Shown: positions 42,148 through 55,885, counted from the first letter of the stretch. The stretch: 64,000 nucleotides of DNA from Paraescarpia echinospica (GCA_020002185.1 CM034539.1:32259551-32323550); one strand, 5' to 3'. Made by a program: numbers and translations. The notes: generated by a model not told the origin, from the sequence alone.

Positions 42148-44282
42148 AACAAGATTTAACAAGATTTAACAATATTGCCACCCAGAGAATTAACTCTAGG
42201 TGGCAGGTGGACAAGGAAGCCCTTTGGCTTATCGAGAGTCCGACCCTTTTATCTATGTGTATCCCGCCTGTCTGAGGTATGTGTCGATTTTATTTTTAAA
42301 CATATTCACGCTACTAGCACCCACACAATCAGCAGGTAATCTGTTCCATTCATTTACAGTCCTTTGTGAAAATGAAAACTTTCTTATATCCAATCTGCTC
42401 TGCTCCTTTGCCAATGTAAGTTCATGTCCTCTAGTCCTTCTATCTTTCTTAACTGAGAAAAAAAAAATTCTATCAATATTTTCATAACCCTTCAATATTT
42501 TAAACACTTCTATCTGATCTCCTCTCAATCTCCTGGTCTCTAGTGTTGTTAAACCGCATTTTTAGGCGTATTTCGTAACTAAGATCCCTCAGTTTTGGTA
42601 TCATTTTAGTTGTTCTCCTCTGCACTCTTTCTAGCATATCTATGTCCTTCCTGCGATATGGCCTCCACGCTTGAATACAATATTCTAAATGAGGCCTAAC
42701 TATTGTTTTGTACAGCGGTATTATTAGCTCTTTTTCCTTATACGTTATGTTTCGCCTAATTAATCCAAGGATTTGATTTCCCTTTGAAGCTGCAATTCCT
42801 CACTGCTCTGAAACCTTCATATCAGCACTAATGGTTAACCCTAAGTCCTTTTCTTTTACAGTAGTACTTAGTACAGTACCCCCCATTGTATATTCTACCT
42901 CTTCGTTCCCATGTCCTGTATGGAGGCATTTACATTTCCCAAAATTGAACAGCATTTGCCACTTTTCAGACCATTTGATCAACCTGTCAAGATCATCTTG
43001 TAAATGCTGTCTATCTTCATCACTTTTAATCCTTCTAAACACTTTTGTATCATCCGCAAATTTCAACACCTTGCTTGTTATTTCATCATCCAAATCGTTG
43101 ATATATATTAAGAATAATATAGGACCTAATACTGATCCCCGTGGTACCCCACTCAATACTGATTTCCAGTTTGAAGCCTCCCCATCAACTACTACACGTT
43201 GTCTTCTGTCAATCAACCATTGTTCTATCCAGTTTATTATACCATTTCCTATGCCATGGGCCTTTAGTTTAAGCAGCAATCTTTGATGTGGTACTTTGTC
43301 GAAAGCTTTTTGAAAATCTAAGTAGACGATATCTACTGGTGATCCCTCATCTACCCATTTAGTGATGTCTTCCAAAAAACATAACATATTTGTTAAGCAT
43401 GACCTCGCTTTAAAAAAACATGTTGAGATGGGTTTATCAAGTTTTGTTTAACAAGAAAATCCACCATGTGATCTTTAATTAGTCTTTCTAACAATTTACA
43501 AATCACTGATGTTAAACTCACTGGTCTATAGTTCTCTGACTTGTTTCTCGAACCTCTTTTGAATAACGGTATAATGTTTGCTTCTTTCCATTCTAAAGGA
43601 ACCACTCCCTCTTCTAATGACAAATTGAAAACTGTTGCAAGTGGTATGCTAATTTGTTCTACAATTTCCAATAGTAGTTTGGGTGGAATACCATCCACTC
43701 CAGGTGATTTATTATCCTTCATAGCCCTTATTTTCTTACCTACCATTTCCGGGGTTACAATTAATTGTCCTAAATAGTCTGAATCTGCCCCCTTGAACTT
43801 AGCCTCTGGTACTGGCAGTGAACTAATATCTTCCTGGTAAACACTGAACTAAAGTACTCATTCAGGTCTTCTGCCATTAAGAATCCCTCTGATATTATAT
43901 TTCCAGCACTATCTTCTAGAGGACCGACTTTATCTTGAACTTTCTGTTTGCTTCGAACATACGCATAAAAACTCTTGCTGTCATGTTTTATATTACTAGC
44001 TAATTGTTGTACATAGCTTCTCTTTGAATTTCTAATTTCAGCTGTAGCTTGGTTAAGTGCTTCTTTATAACTGTTGTAGTCTTCATCATTTCCAGTACAT
44101 CTGTATGACTTCCACATCATTCGTTTGTACTTAATTTTTCTAATGGCTTCTTTCGATAAGTGTTTCTTTTTGGACCGTTTTCCTTGTTTTTTGAAGGGTA
44201 CAAATGTATCGACTATGCACTTAATTTCACTCTTTAATACATTCCAGCATTCTGTTGCAGAATAGGTAATATCCGTAATCCA
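42148..44282 (-). mobile_element. CR1-like LINE, 5'-truncated, copy 1, inactive
   Basis: Minus-strand ORF2 pieces: KDNKSPGVDGIPPKLLLEIV, NYRPVSLTSVICKLLERLIK, YLDFQKAFDKVPHQRLLLKL, GVPRGSVLGPILFLIYINDL, catalytic FADD in KVLKFADDTKVF, and C-terminal YKTIVRPHLEYCIQAWRP. A stop (TGA, about 42801) and a 2-base deletion near 42556 distinguish it from the right copy. A frameshift in a poly-T run (about 43420) is shared. The 3' end carries the 10-bp repeat TTAAATCTTG, as in CR1 elements. Confidence 0.85.
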
Positions 44283-44830
44283 GAGCACCTACCAAGGAAT
44301 GTTTTGCCAAGTGGTGCATAGATGACGACAATCAGATAGTTTCGAAGTTAAGACAGGGGTTTGGCAGGGATGCTTGTTGTCGCCTTTCCTGTTCATTGTC
44401 ATGATCGACTGTGTTGTTGTATGGCTCTGAAACATAAATAATGGCAAACACAACACTAGGCAAAAAATCCAGATTTTCCTTAGCCGATGTCTGAGAAGAA
44501 TTATATGCATAAAATGGCAAGACAAGGTCAGAAACGAGGAGCTATGGAAAATGACTAGACAAGAACCCGTCGCAAAGCTGGAGAAAGTGGGGTTGGATTG
44601 GACACACATTGAGAAATCCAACAACAAACATCACAAGACTCTGACGTGGAATCCTCAAGGAAAACGAAACCGAGGAAGACAAAAAACACATGTCAAAGAG
44701 ACACGGCTGGAGAAGTACAAAGAAATGGCTACACCTGGAAAGAAATAGAGAAGATTGCTCAAAGTCATGTGTGCTGGAGATTTGTCGTCGATGGCCTATG
44801 CTCCGCATGGAGCGAAGGGCATAAGTAAAA
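44283..44830 (+). pseudogene. Older LINE, 3' part after CR1 insertion, copy 1
   Basis: It resumes with the RT strand region STYQGMFCQVVH, QGCLLSPFLFIVMID, then an internal deletion, then the C-terminus (RCLRRIICIKWQDKVRNEEL, LWKMTRQEPVAKLEKV, NRGRQKTHVKETRLEKY) and an ATAAGTAAAATAAGTAA tail. With 41640-42147 it forms one element split by CR1. Confidence 0.75.
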
Positions 44831-44831
44831 T

Positions 44832-44904
44832 AAGTAAATACTTGAAACTGTTGAATTTCGTCTTATGCTTTGCAGTGCAACTGAGTTTCACCTTATCAAC
44901 GGTT
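44832..44904 (-). pseudogene. Truncated C8 exon relic, copy 1
   Basis: The first 73 bases of a C8 exon (TVDKVKLSCTAKHKTKFNSF), cut off by the 3' end of the LINE. It resembles 41438-41510, so the LINE sits between two C8 relics. Confidence 0.65.
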
Positions 44905-45016
44905 CTAAAACATGATACATTATAGCAATTATTTTTAAGATCAGATAGACTATTCGAAAATGAATACCATAATTGTGTATTGTGTATGTTTCTGTGTGTG
45001 TGTATATACATATATA

Positions 45017-45193
45017 CATTCACACACACGCACACACTCACGCACACATACTCACGCACACACATACACACTCTCACACACACACACACGCGTACACACA
45101 CGCACACACAAACACACACATACACACACACTTGATTGTAAGCACACACACAAACAAGCACACACACATACATACTCACGTACACATACTCAC
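45017..45193. repeat. (CA)n microsatellite ending at the gap
   Basis: CA/CACG run that stops at the N block. The matching run in the right copy continues to 56258. Confidence 0.9.
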
Positions 45194-46193
45194 NNNNNNN
45201 NNNNNNNNNNNNNNNNNNNNNNNNNNNNNNNNNNNNNNNNNNNNNNNNNNNNNNNNNNNNNNNNNNNNNNNNNNNNNNNNNNNNNNNNNNNNNNNNNNNN
45301 NNNNNNNNNNNNNNNNNNNNNNNNNNNNNNNNNNNNNNNNNNNNNNNNNNNNNNNNNNNNNNNNNNNNNNNNNNNNNNNNNNNNNNNNNNNNNNNNNNNN
45401 NNNNNNNNNNNNNNNNNNNNNNNNNNNNNNNNNNNNNNNNNNNNNNNNNNNNNNNNNNNNNNNNNNNNNNNNNNNNNNNNNNNNNNNNNNNNNNNNNNNN
45501 NNNNNNNNNNNNNNNNNNNNNNNNNNNNNNNNNNNNNNNNNNNNNNNNNNNNNNNNNNNNNNNNNNNNNNNNNNNNNNNNNNNNNNNNNNNNNNNNNNNN
45601 NNNNNNNNNNNNNNNNNNNNNNNNNNNNNNNNNNNNNNNNNNNNNNNNNNNNNNNNNNNNNNNNNNNNNNNNNNNNNNNNNNNNNNNNNNNNNNNNNNNN
45701 NNNNNNNNNNNNNNNNNNNNNNNNNNNNNNNNNNNNNNNNNNNNNNNNNNNNNNNNNNNNNNNNNNNNNNNNNNNNNNNNNNNNNNNNNNNNNNNNNNNN
45801 NNNNNNNNNNNNNNNNNNNNNNNNNNNNNNNNNNNNNNNNNNNNNNNNNNNNNNNNNNNNNNNNNNNNNNNNNNNNNNNNNNNNNNNNNNNNNNNNNNNN
45901 NNNNNNNNNNNNNNNNNNNNNNNNNNNNNNNNNNNNNNNNNNNNNNNNNNNNNNNNNNNNNNNNNNNNNNNNNNNNNNNNNNNNNNNNNNNNNNNNNNNN
46001 NNNNNNNNNNNNNNNNNNNNNNNNNNNNNNNNNNNNNNNNNNNNNNNNNNNNNNNNNNNNNNNNNNNNNNNNNNNNNNNNNNNNNNNNNNNNNNNNNNNN
46101 NNNNNNNNNNNNNNNNNNNNNNNNNNNNNNNNNNNNNNNNNNNNNNNNNNNNNNNNNNNNNNNNNNNNNNNNNNNNNNNNNNNNNNNNNNNNN
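45194..46193. other. Assembly gap, exactly 1000 N
   Basis: Round-number N block, so the true gap size is unknown. It separates the two copies of the large duplication. Confidence 0.99.
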
Positions 46194-46669
46194 TTTATTG
46201 TGATATGGGGTATTTCTGCTGGGTTTTTCAGGGTTTTTACCGAGGACATAATTCACTTGAGACACTGTTACAAGATGTCGGCAGGTGCAGCACTAACATT
46301 AATCAACGGCCTTGCAATGACGACAATGCCATTTTGGATTTGAATACTTGGCAAACGTTTCCAAAACATGCTCATATATCACGAGTGCATGAATGGCACA
46401 AGGTCACATCGTTTACAGCAGCAGCTTGCTTTGGTGTCGTTGTTGGTGTAACCGAAACACGCTATATGTATTGTATTCATCAGAGAAACTGTTGCTCAAC
46501 GTTTGACGCCAGTAAATATAACAGCATTCTACAAAGTTGTACATTATGCACTAGAAGAATTTGCTAAGTGTTCACATTTATTGCTATTGTATCAACGTAC
46601 CACGTTAATACGTCATTCTGTAATATCAGTCGGCGGTTGTGTAATGAAGTAGCTGTTATTCTAGATATA

Positions 46670-46704
<35 letters not shown>

Positions 46705-47101
46705 TAGACACATTTTCGCCAATAACGCCCACTGAACAGAGCTTAAACAACGTTATGTGTATTTGCAAAATTGAGACAAGATGGAAGGCGACTCTCTTGA
46801 GGAAATATAAAGAAGTCTCTTTGTGCACAATGCCTTCATTATTGAAATTGAATGTGTTAAGGGTGTCGATACAGGCATTTTAATTATCCAGCCACTTTTT
46901 ACAGAAAAACTTACCACACAGTAACACCGAGAGTCATGCCTCAATGATTATTTTCCTTTAGCTATTTTTCTTATAGAAGATGTACACGTATAACCATGGC
47001 GATGGTTCACGGAACTGGATCAAAATGGATATTATTTGAAAAAGAAGGATAGGAGATTTGGAACCATATTGTACCTTGTATTGTTTCACGAATACAATTC
47101 C

Positions 47102-47104
<3 letters not shown>
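46194..47104 (+). repeat. R2 and flank, diverged counterpart of 34848-35819
   Basis: Same order of segments, with (TA)n at 46672-46702, but many substitutions and small indels relative to the left copy. Confidence 0.7.

Positions 47105-47193
<89 letters not shown>
47105..47193. repeat. (TG)n microsatellite, short version
   Basis: About 90 bp against about 400 bp at the equivalent place in the left copy. Confidence 0.95.
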
Positions 47194-47194
<1 letters not shown>

Positions 47195-48069
47195 ATCTTT
47201 CATCGTTTTCCTCAAGATGAAGTCGATAACAACATCAAAGAGGAAAGGGGACAGGATACAACCTTGACGTACACCTGTCTCTATATCGAACATGTCTGTG
47301 TAGCCATCGTTGGTCTTGATGCAGCAGTTGGTGTTTCGGTATAGCGATTTGAAAATGTCTATATATCTGCTTGGTATGCCGTATAGCTTCAGGATTTGCT
47401 ATAGCGAATCTCTGTGGACACTGTCGAAAGCCTTCTTAAAGTCAACGAAATTGACTAAAAGAGGTATCTGGAACTCTCTGCTATGTTCGATGATGTTTCG
47501 CAATGTGAAGATCTGCTCACAGCATGACCTTCCTCTTCGAAAACCAGCTAGTTCCTCCCGGAGGTGTTGGTCAACTGCTGTCTTCAGCCGGTTTAGGATC
47601 ACACTGTAGAACACTTTTCCAGGTACTGACATCAATGTTATTCCTCGCCAGTTATTGTAATCGCTCAGGCACCCTTTCTTTGGTAACGTCACGATCACTC
47701 CTCGTCTTCAATCATCAGGAACTTCCTCCTCAGACCAGATCAGATTGAACAAGTAGGTTAACTCGTCTATAACCCCGTCCTTGCTATGTTTCAATAGTTC
47801 TGCCGATACTTCATCAAGGGCCGCTGCCTTGTTGTTCTTGAGGCTATCGGTGGCTTTGGAAACTTCTGCCCTGGTGATGTAATTGGTGATGACATCAAGC
47901 TCTGTTGTGTTTGGTTCCTGTTCGAAGTTGAAGAGTGTGGTTGGTGTTGGTTGATTTAGTACTTCCCGGAAGTGTTCAATCCACCTCGAGGCTTGTTCCT
48001 CGTTTGTTAGAAACACTCTGCCATCTTTGTCTTTTACTGGTATGTTGGAATTGCTTTTCGCGGTAGTTA
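47194..48069 (-). pseudogene. LINE reverse-transcriptase fragment, copy 2
   Basis: Same sequence and same two in-frame stops (47710-47708 and 47401-47399) as 36223-37090. Confidence 0.8.
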
Positions 48070-48098
48070 GCTCTATCTATCTAGTTCTATCAACTTGG

Positions 48099-48141
<43 letters not shown>

Positions 48142-48473
48142 TATAACAAGATATAGGTTAAATAATTCAACCAATCTGGTTGGTAGATATGTATAATACA
48201 GTATATTATAGGAAACGATTGACTTATAATCTTAGAAGGGAAATATGCACATCAACCATCTGTGACACTGACAGCACTATCTGCGAGTGTCTGACTCATT
48301 TTGTCGCTAGTTGATGTCGTATGCTGCTTCATTGTGACTAGGCGTTTTGTTTATTGCTAAACATCATGCATTCACCAAATGTCGTCGCTGATATACCCTG
48401 TGTCTAAAACTGCGTCTGTGCCAAAAACGGCAGCAGAAGTGCATTAATCTTAGATAAAGGTTATTGTGTGCTA

Positions 48474-49670
48474 TTCCACCAAACTTCAAAGACAGCTTAA
48501 ATGACTTAACACTCCGCTCTCTGACTGGCGTGACCATTATATTACCACCTCGACTTCAGCCACGCTGCATCTACTGAGCGAAGATACCCTTTTATACAAG
48601 CTGTTGTTGACACCTTAGTCGCCATCCAAAATTTGGTCACCAAGCCACTTTGAGTGGGTCGCCAAGAGTCTCCAGTGACTGTCCGAACAGCCTTTATTGT
48701 CCCGCTTGGCTGCACCAGTTGCACGGGAGACGAATATTTTATGCCAAATGGTGTTTTAATTTGAAACCCTGTTTGATATAGTAGCATAGAACGGTAAACA
48801 TTCAATAGATGTTTGGCATAAATGTTTCGCCTCGCACGCAACTGGTACGGGCAAGTCATATTCTGTTTGATGCCACAAAAATGCGTCATGCATGCACACA
48901 AACATTGGTGCCGTTTTCAAGTCACATCATGTCGGAGCATTGACAGTATAGATTTACAGACACGTGTCGCTTTAATCCATTTATGTCCAGTAATGTAATT
49001 TATTGTTTGTTGAATTGCGTGCTTTCTCCGCCATTTTTGCATTCCCAAGGGTGTCCTCTTTCTTCGTCGATACACCAATGAAAGCACAGATTTCGTGATC
49101 TCTCCGTATTCAGCTAGCAAATGTGATTCATGTTATCATTGATCATTTATTTCAGTTTTGCCTTCTTTATAATTATTTGATTTTTCATTCGTCACAACTT
49201 AAACAGTTCTACAGATGAGTGAACAGGAGCAATGTGGAATAAACGAAATTGCCTAAGCATCGAAACAGTAGTAACTGAACTAAGCGTTTGGCACTCTAAC
49301 CAAATAATTACGCACCACATAATACAGTTTACATATATGATAGAGATAACTAGCACTGTTATTCCACGACAGGTTATGCATTTGTTCCCTGTATTGGATA
49401 AATTAAGCACATGGAATAGACACCAGATATGTGGCACAATAAGTTTGTGTTTCTCTTCTGAGAGACACATGCTAATTAATGCTAGTGTGAACTTTAATTG
49501 CTTACCAGTCGCAACGGCAATATCATCGCGGCCCTCTCCGCTGACAGTACGGCATAATCACTCAACATACTTATCAATTATACTATATATTAAATGTAAA
49601 CGTTTGCAACACTTATCTAAAAGGTCAAAATGATGTTACTTGAATTATTATATTTTTAATTAAACGTATC
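48474..49670 (-). repeat. Dispersed repeat R1, copy in right duplicate
   Basis: Matches 37495-38690. Confidence 0.7.
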
Positions 49671-49758
49671 GATTGATAAATACCTATACAATAATTATAC
49701 ATTCGTCATTTTCTTCAAGTTATTAAAGTAGAAGTAGAAGTTTATTTTGTGTTAAATG

Positions 49759-50556
49759 GATAAATAATAGGTTGACAGACCTTGACTTTGCCGATGATAT
49801 TGCACTGCTCAGCCACACGCCGGAGATCCTACAAGAGATGACCAATACTTTAAACGAAAATGGAGAGATGGTCGGATTACGAATGAGCTATGGGAAGACA
49901 AAAACATTGCCAGTTGGTGAGGGATCTGACCCCCACATTGTGATCGGTCAGGAAGAGTTGCAATGCGTCGAGAACACTTACCTCGGAAGCTACATCGCGA
50001 CGCGGAAGTAGATGTACGAGCGAGGATAGGCAAGGCATTAGCAGTGTTCCAAAGACTACGTGCAATATGGTCCAGTAACACCATCAGAAAGGACATAAAA
50101 CTACGTCTTTACATGTCAATCGTAATACCAACAGCGATATATGCCTGTGAAACGTGGAAGAATACGGCGAGGATATCAACAAAACTAGACATATTTCACC
50201 GACGATGTCTCCGGTTCATATTGGGCATATCGTGGAGAGAACACATCACAAATGAAGAAGTGATGAGGAGGGCAGGTCTGGATAGCCTGCACTACATAGT
50301 TAAGTCTCGACGACGAAGACTAGCGGGACATATCCTACGCCTACCAAGAGAGAGAACAGCACATGTAGCAATGGAGTGGGTGCCTGAAGGTGGAAACAGA
50401 AGGAGAGGAAGGCCGACTAAGACCTGGTGCAAGACGTTTAAAGAAGATCTGGCAGAAATGGAAATCACCTGGAATGACGCCAAAGAAATTGCGAAAGACC
50501 GTAGTAGATGGAGAAAGCTCGTCGCCCGATGTCCCGAAAGGAACAGGAGGAACTAA
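49759..50556 (+). pseudogene. LINE 3' fragment, copy 2
   Basis: Matches 38780-39577, including the frameshift (near 50007). Confidence 0.8.
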
Positions 50557-52368
50557 GTATAAGTAAGATAGAACTAGCAGCAGGGCGACTTCAGCTAATA
50601 ATTTAAATACTTGGCAAACGTTTCCAAAACATACATCACCTGTATAAATTGCCTTGATCACGCACAGACACATACATGGAACAAAGAAAATGTTCCAGAT
50701 GGCTAATGCATCTCCTACTTGCCAAACTGACGTCACAGCCATAGCGTACGTTGATTAGACGGTGGCGCTGACAAAACAGTGACGTTGACACAATAACAAC
50801 AAAAGAGAGTCACAAGAACTAAGAGGGTGAACAGCACTATAAAGAATGACTCGAGGAAAGGGGCCGGGATGCAGTGAATCTCATATGGAGATATAGGCAG
50901 TATTTGTTACGTTTATCAATATCGTAATAGTTTCAGTCATTAAAAATAATTAGTCTTACAAAGGTGTACATTAAATGCAAATACTCATGTCACATTGTTC
51001 AACAGATTAAGTACTTATGGAACGAAGACAGCATAAAAACACAGCTTTGATCAAACTATGGAAGGGCTCATTGACGTATCTGTCACGTGATGACAAACAA
51101 TGTATTACGGTGCGGTGACGTCATCGCTGCGATTGAGAACAAACAGAAGCAGAAGACGACGACATATATGGTAGGTCTGAGTTTATAAAGATAAATTTAG
51201 TTCTATTTGGAGGAGAGGCGTGGAGGCGGGTGATGGAGAAGTCATTGAAACAAAAATCGGTGTCAAAAAAAGGAACACGAAACTCATCGAGAATCAGAAT
51301 CGAGGGCAACCACCTGACAGCAGGAACAAAAATGTCAATATGGACGCTAGCAACTACCCCCTGCTTCGAACCGCTAGGCCCTAAGCATTTCCATTGAAAT
51401 TCGACTTAAATACAATATAAAACGACCCAGTGGCGTATTTAAGGCAACCAGTGGATTGTGTTGTTGTTTATTTGAACTGTTTAGCCGGCTATAACGCCAT
51501 TACATTTTAGCATTGAAAAATTATGGGTGCATAACTATCTTCCCCCTCATTACACCGTGTATTTCAGTGAGCCTAGATACGCCCCTTAAACGACACTCTC
51601 AGTTTCGTTCAATAATCGATTTTATATAAAAACATGGCTTCCCATCCCTCCAATTTTCCATGCAATGCGATGTTATCAAATATTGACTTCGACTGATTAT
51701 TTTGTTGAACATAGTGATGGTATTAGGAAGAAAAATCAGGAAACATGACGATTCCTGGAAGAAACAAAATGTAATTAAGCAAGTTGTCATTCGCTTGCTC
51801 GTCAAATTTTATGATCGTTGGATGAAGTTCGTGAAAGGCTTCAGTGGTAGATGTTAGTAAAACTTTGTTGGTGGAGTGTTGTCTCGGTGGCAATCACATC
51901 ACAAGCAGCTAGTCCCAGGGACGGATCCAGGGAGGGTAGTCTAATTCAAGTCTCCAATTGCATCCACATAGAGGTTGACCAAAAAAAAACCTCCACTGGC
52001 GGCCGAACCAAATTCATACTGGGTACTGTTAAAGATTTTCGCCGGAGCTTCATCACCACTGCGCTGTCGCTACTCGGGAAGACGAGGGATGCTCTCGTTA
52101 AAGATTTTTCGCGGCGTAAGTTATGTAAGATTTCCTCTTTAACACATCCATTGTTAAATTAGTGTTAAATAGTTCTAGGCTCATTTTTTTAATGATACTC
52201 CAACTGTAAAACATACACGCATTTCTGTTTCGAAACAACAGTGAATAAATGATTAGCCAACGATATAGAAATTACTCATTATACGTCACAGACGCAACTG
52301 TATTTATTAGCCAACGATGTAGAAATCTCTCGCTATACGTGACAGACGCAACTGTATCCAAAACATAC

Positions 52369-52489
52369 CTTCTTCACAAGACACTGGACAAATGGGCCTC
52401 TCTTGTTTTTATGGGTTCTGCAGTACTTGAGACTGTTGAATTTCCTCTTATTCTTTGTAGTGCAAGTTAGTTTCACCTTATCAACGGTT
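52369..52489 (-). pseudogene. Orphan C8 exon relic, copy 2
   Basis: Identical layout to 41390-41510. Confidence 0.7.
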
Positions 52490-52618
52490 CTAAAACATCA
52501 TATCGATGATTTTATGATCAGATGGATTATTCGAAAATGAATCCCGTAATTGTGTATTGTGTGTGTTTCTGTGTATGTGTTTGTGTGCGTGTGTGTGTGT
52601 GTGCGCGCGCATGCTTAT

Positions 52619-53126
52619 GTCACGTGCAGAAGAAGAAATAAAGAAACAAAGAAAGAATACAAAAGTAATAAACCAATCAGAACTGAAATCAAGAACGCTA
52701 TCAAGTAACTGAAGAATGGAAAAGCAGCAGGGCCGGATGAAATACCAGCAGAGGCAATAAAGGCAGATGTTAACACACCCATGGAAATACTGCACAGCCT
52801 CTTCGAGAAAGTCTGGGAAGAAAAAATAGTTCCAGAGGAATGGAGAAAGGCATTCGTAGTCAAACTCCCCAAGAAAGGAGATATTAGAGAAGTCAAGAAC
52901 TATAGAGAAATAATGTTAGTATCAGTTCCGAGAAAAGTGCTGAACAGAGTGATATTAGAGAGCTTCTAACAGGATAGATCTTACACAGATCATATAGCTA
53001 CTATGCGCATCATATTAGAACAATCGTTGGAACTCACCACTGTATGTAAATTTCATTGACTATGAGAAAGCATTTGACAGTGTCGACAGACAGACACTCT
53101 GGAATCTGATTAGACATTATGGCATT
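52619..53126 (+). pseudogene. Older LINE, 5' part before CR1 insertion, copy 2
   Basis: Matches 41640-42147. Confidence 0.75.
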
Positions 53127-55263
53127 AACAAGATTTAACAAGATTTAACAATATTGCCACCCAGAGAATTAACTCTAGGTGGCAGGTGGACAAGGAAGCC
53201 CTTTGGCTTATCGAGAGTCCGACCCTTTTATCTATGTGTATCCCGCCCGTCTGAGGTATGTGTCGATTTTATTTTTAAACATATTCACGCTACTAGCACC
53301 CACACAATCAGCAGGTAATCTGTTCCATTCATTTACAGTCCTTTGTGAAAATGAAAACTTTCTTATATCCAATCTGCTCTGCTCCTTTGCCAATGTAAGT
53401 TCATGTCCTCTAGTCCTTCTATCTTTCTTAACTGAGAAAAAAAAAATTCTATCAATATTTTCATAACCCTTCAATATTTTAAACACTTCTATCTGATCTC
53501 CTCTCAATCTCCTGGTCTCTAGTGTTGTTAAACCGCATTTTTTTAGGCGTATTTCGTAACTAAGATCCCTCAGTTTTGGTATCATTTTAGTTGCTCTCCT
53601 CTGCACTCTTTCTAGCATATCTATGTCCTTCCTGTGATATGGCCTCCACGCTTGAATACAATATTCTAAATGAGGCCTAACTATTGTTTTGTACAGCGGT
53701 ATTATTAGCTCTTTTTCCTTAAACATTATGTTTCGCCTAATTAATCCAAGGATTTGATTTCCCTTTGAAGCTGCAATTCCGCACTGCTCTGAAACCTTCA
53801 TATCAGCACTAATGGTTAACCCTAAGTCCTTTTCTTTTACAGTAGTACTTAGTACAGTACCCCCCATTGTATATTCTACTTCTTCGTTCCCATGTCCTGT
53901 ATGGAGGCATTTACATTTCCCAAAATTGAACAGCATTTGCCACTTTTCAGACCATTTGATCAACCTGTCAAGATCATCTTGTAAATGCTGTCTATCTTCA
54001 TCACTTTTAATCCTTCTAAACACTTTTGTATCATCCGCAAATTTCAACACCTTGCTTGTTATTTCATCATCCAAATCGTTGATATATATTAAGAATAATA
54101 TAGGACCTAATACTGATCCCTGTGGTACCCCACTCAATACTGATTTCCAGTTTGAAGCCTCCCCATCAACTACTACACGTTGTCTTCTGTCAATCAACCA
54201 TTGTTCTATCCAGTTTATTATACCATTTCCTATGCCATGGGCCTTTAGTTTAAGCAGTAATCTTTGATGTGGTACTTTGTCGAAAGCTTTTTGAAAATCT
54301 AAGTAGACGATATCTACTGGTGATCCCTCATCTACCCACTTAGTGATGTCTTCCAAAAAACATAACATATTTGTTAAGCATGACCTCGCTTTAAAAAAAC
54401 ATGTTGAGATGGGTTTATCAAGTTTTGTTTAACAAGAAAATCCACCATGTGATCTTTAATTAGTCTTTCTAACAATTTACAAATCACTGATGTTAAACTC
54501 ACTGGTCTATAGTTCTCTGACTTGTTTCTCGAACCTTTTTTGAATAACGGTATAATGTTTGCTTCTTTCCATTCTAAAGGAACCACTCCCTCTTCTAATG
54601 ACAAATTGAAAACTGTTGCAAGTGGTATGCTAATTTGTTCTACAATTTCCAATAGTAGTTTGGGTGGAATACCATCCACTCCAGGTGATTTATTATCCTT
54701 CATAGCCCTTATTTTCTTACCTACCATTTCCGGGGTTACAATTAATTGTCCTAAATAGTCTGAATCTGCCCCCTTGAACTTAGCCTCTGGTACTGGCAGT
54801 GAACTAATATCTTCCTGGTAAACACTGAACTAAAGTACTCATTCAGGTCTTCTGCCATTAAGAATCCCTCTGATATTATATTTCCAGCACTATCTTCTAG
54901 AGGACCGACTTTATCTTGAACTTTCTGTTTGCTTCGAACATACGCATAAAAACTCTTGCTGTCATGTTTTATATTACTAGCTAATTGTTGTTCATAGCTT
55001 CTCTTTGAATTTCTAATTTCAGCTGTAGCTTGGTTAAGTGCTTCTTTATAACTGTTGTAGTCTTCATCATTTCCAGTACATCTGTATGACTTCCACATCA
55101 TTCGTTTGTACTTAATTTTTCTAATGGCTTCTTTCGATAAGTGTTTCTTTTTGGACCGTTTTCCTTGTTTTTTGAAGGGTACAAATGTATCGACTATGCA
55201 CTTAATTTCACTCTTTAATACATTCCAGCATTCTGTTGCAGAATAGGTAATATCCGTAATCCA
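53127..55263 (-). mobile_element. CR1-like LINE, 5'-truncated, copy 2, longest intact RT frame
   Basis: The 3' ORF2 frame is open for 378 codons (54368-53232): YLDFQKAFDKVPHQ, GVPQGSVLGPILFLIYINDL, KVLKFADDTKVF, YHRKDIDMLERVQRRATKMI, to the family C-terminus. Upstream frames 54727-54374 and 55269-54751 carry the RT fingers and the region before them (SPGVDGIPPKLLL; NEYFSSVFTR). Frameshifts near 54395 (poly-T run) and near 54790 separate them. ORF1 and the endonuclease are missing. The 3' end is TTAAATCTTG repeats. Confidence 0.85.
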
Positions 55264-55811
55264 GAGCACCTACCAAGGAATGTTTTGCCAAGTGGTGCAT
55301 AGATGACGACAATCAGATAGTTTCGAAGTTAAGACAGGGGTTTGGCAGGGATGCTTGTTGTCGCCTTTCCTGTTCATTGTCATGATCGACTGTGTTGTTG
55401 TATGGCTCTGAAACATAAATAATGGCAAACACAACACTAGGCAAAAAATCCAGATTTTCCTTAGCCGATGTCTGAGAAGAATTATATGCATAAAATGGCA
55501 AGACAAGGTCAGAAACGAGGAGCTATGGAAAATGACTAGACAAGAACCCGTCGCAAAGCTGGAGAAAGTGGGGTTGGATTGGACACACATTGAGAAATCC
55601 AACAACAAACATCACAAGACTCTGACGTGGAATCCTCAAGGAAAACGAAACCGAGGAAGACAAAAAACACATGTCAAAGAGACACGGCTGGAGAAGTACA
55701 AAGAAATGGCTACACCTGGAAAGAAATAGAGAAGATTGCTCAAAGTCATGTGTGCTGGAGATTTGTCGTCGATGGCCTATGCTCCGCATGGAGCGAAGGG
55801 CATAAGTAAAA
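55264..55811 (+). pseudogene. Older LINE, 3' part after CR1 insertion, copy 2
   Basis: Matches 44283-44830. Confidence 0.75.
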
Positions 55812-55812
55812 T

Positions 55813-55885
55813 AAGTAAATACTTGAAACTGTTGAATTTCGTCTTATGCTTTGCAGTGCAACTGAGTTTCACCTTATCAACGGTT
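55813..55885 (-). pseudogene. Truncated C8 exon relic, copy 2
   Basis: Matches 44832-44904. It lies downstream (minus strand) of the vWD remnant at 56255-57262 and may be its continuation. Confidence 0.65.

Larger units (their letters stand above)
36223..45193. repeat. Large near-identical duplication, left copy
   Basis: It corresponds to 47194-56174 base for base, with the offset growing from 10973 to 10981 through small indels in (TA)n and poly-A/T runs. Scattered single-base differences are visible. It contains LINE, R1 and CR1 pieces and C8 relics. It ends at the N gap. Confidence 0.9.

Noticed and set aside
44796..46567. Frames of 350-530 codons across the gap
   Set aside because: They consist of the 1000 N plus microsatellite.
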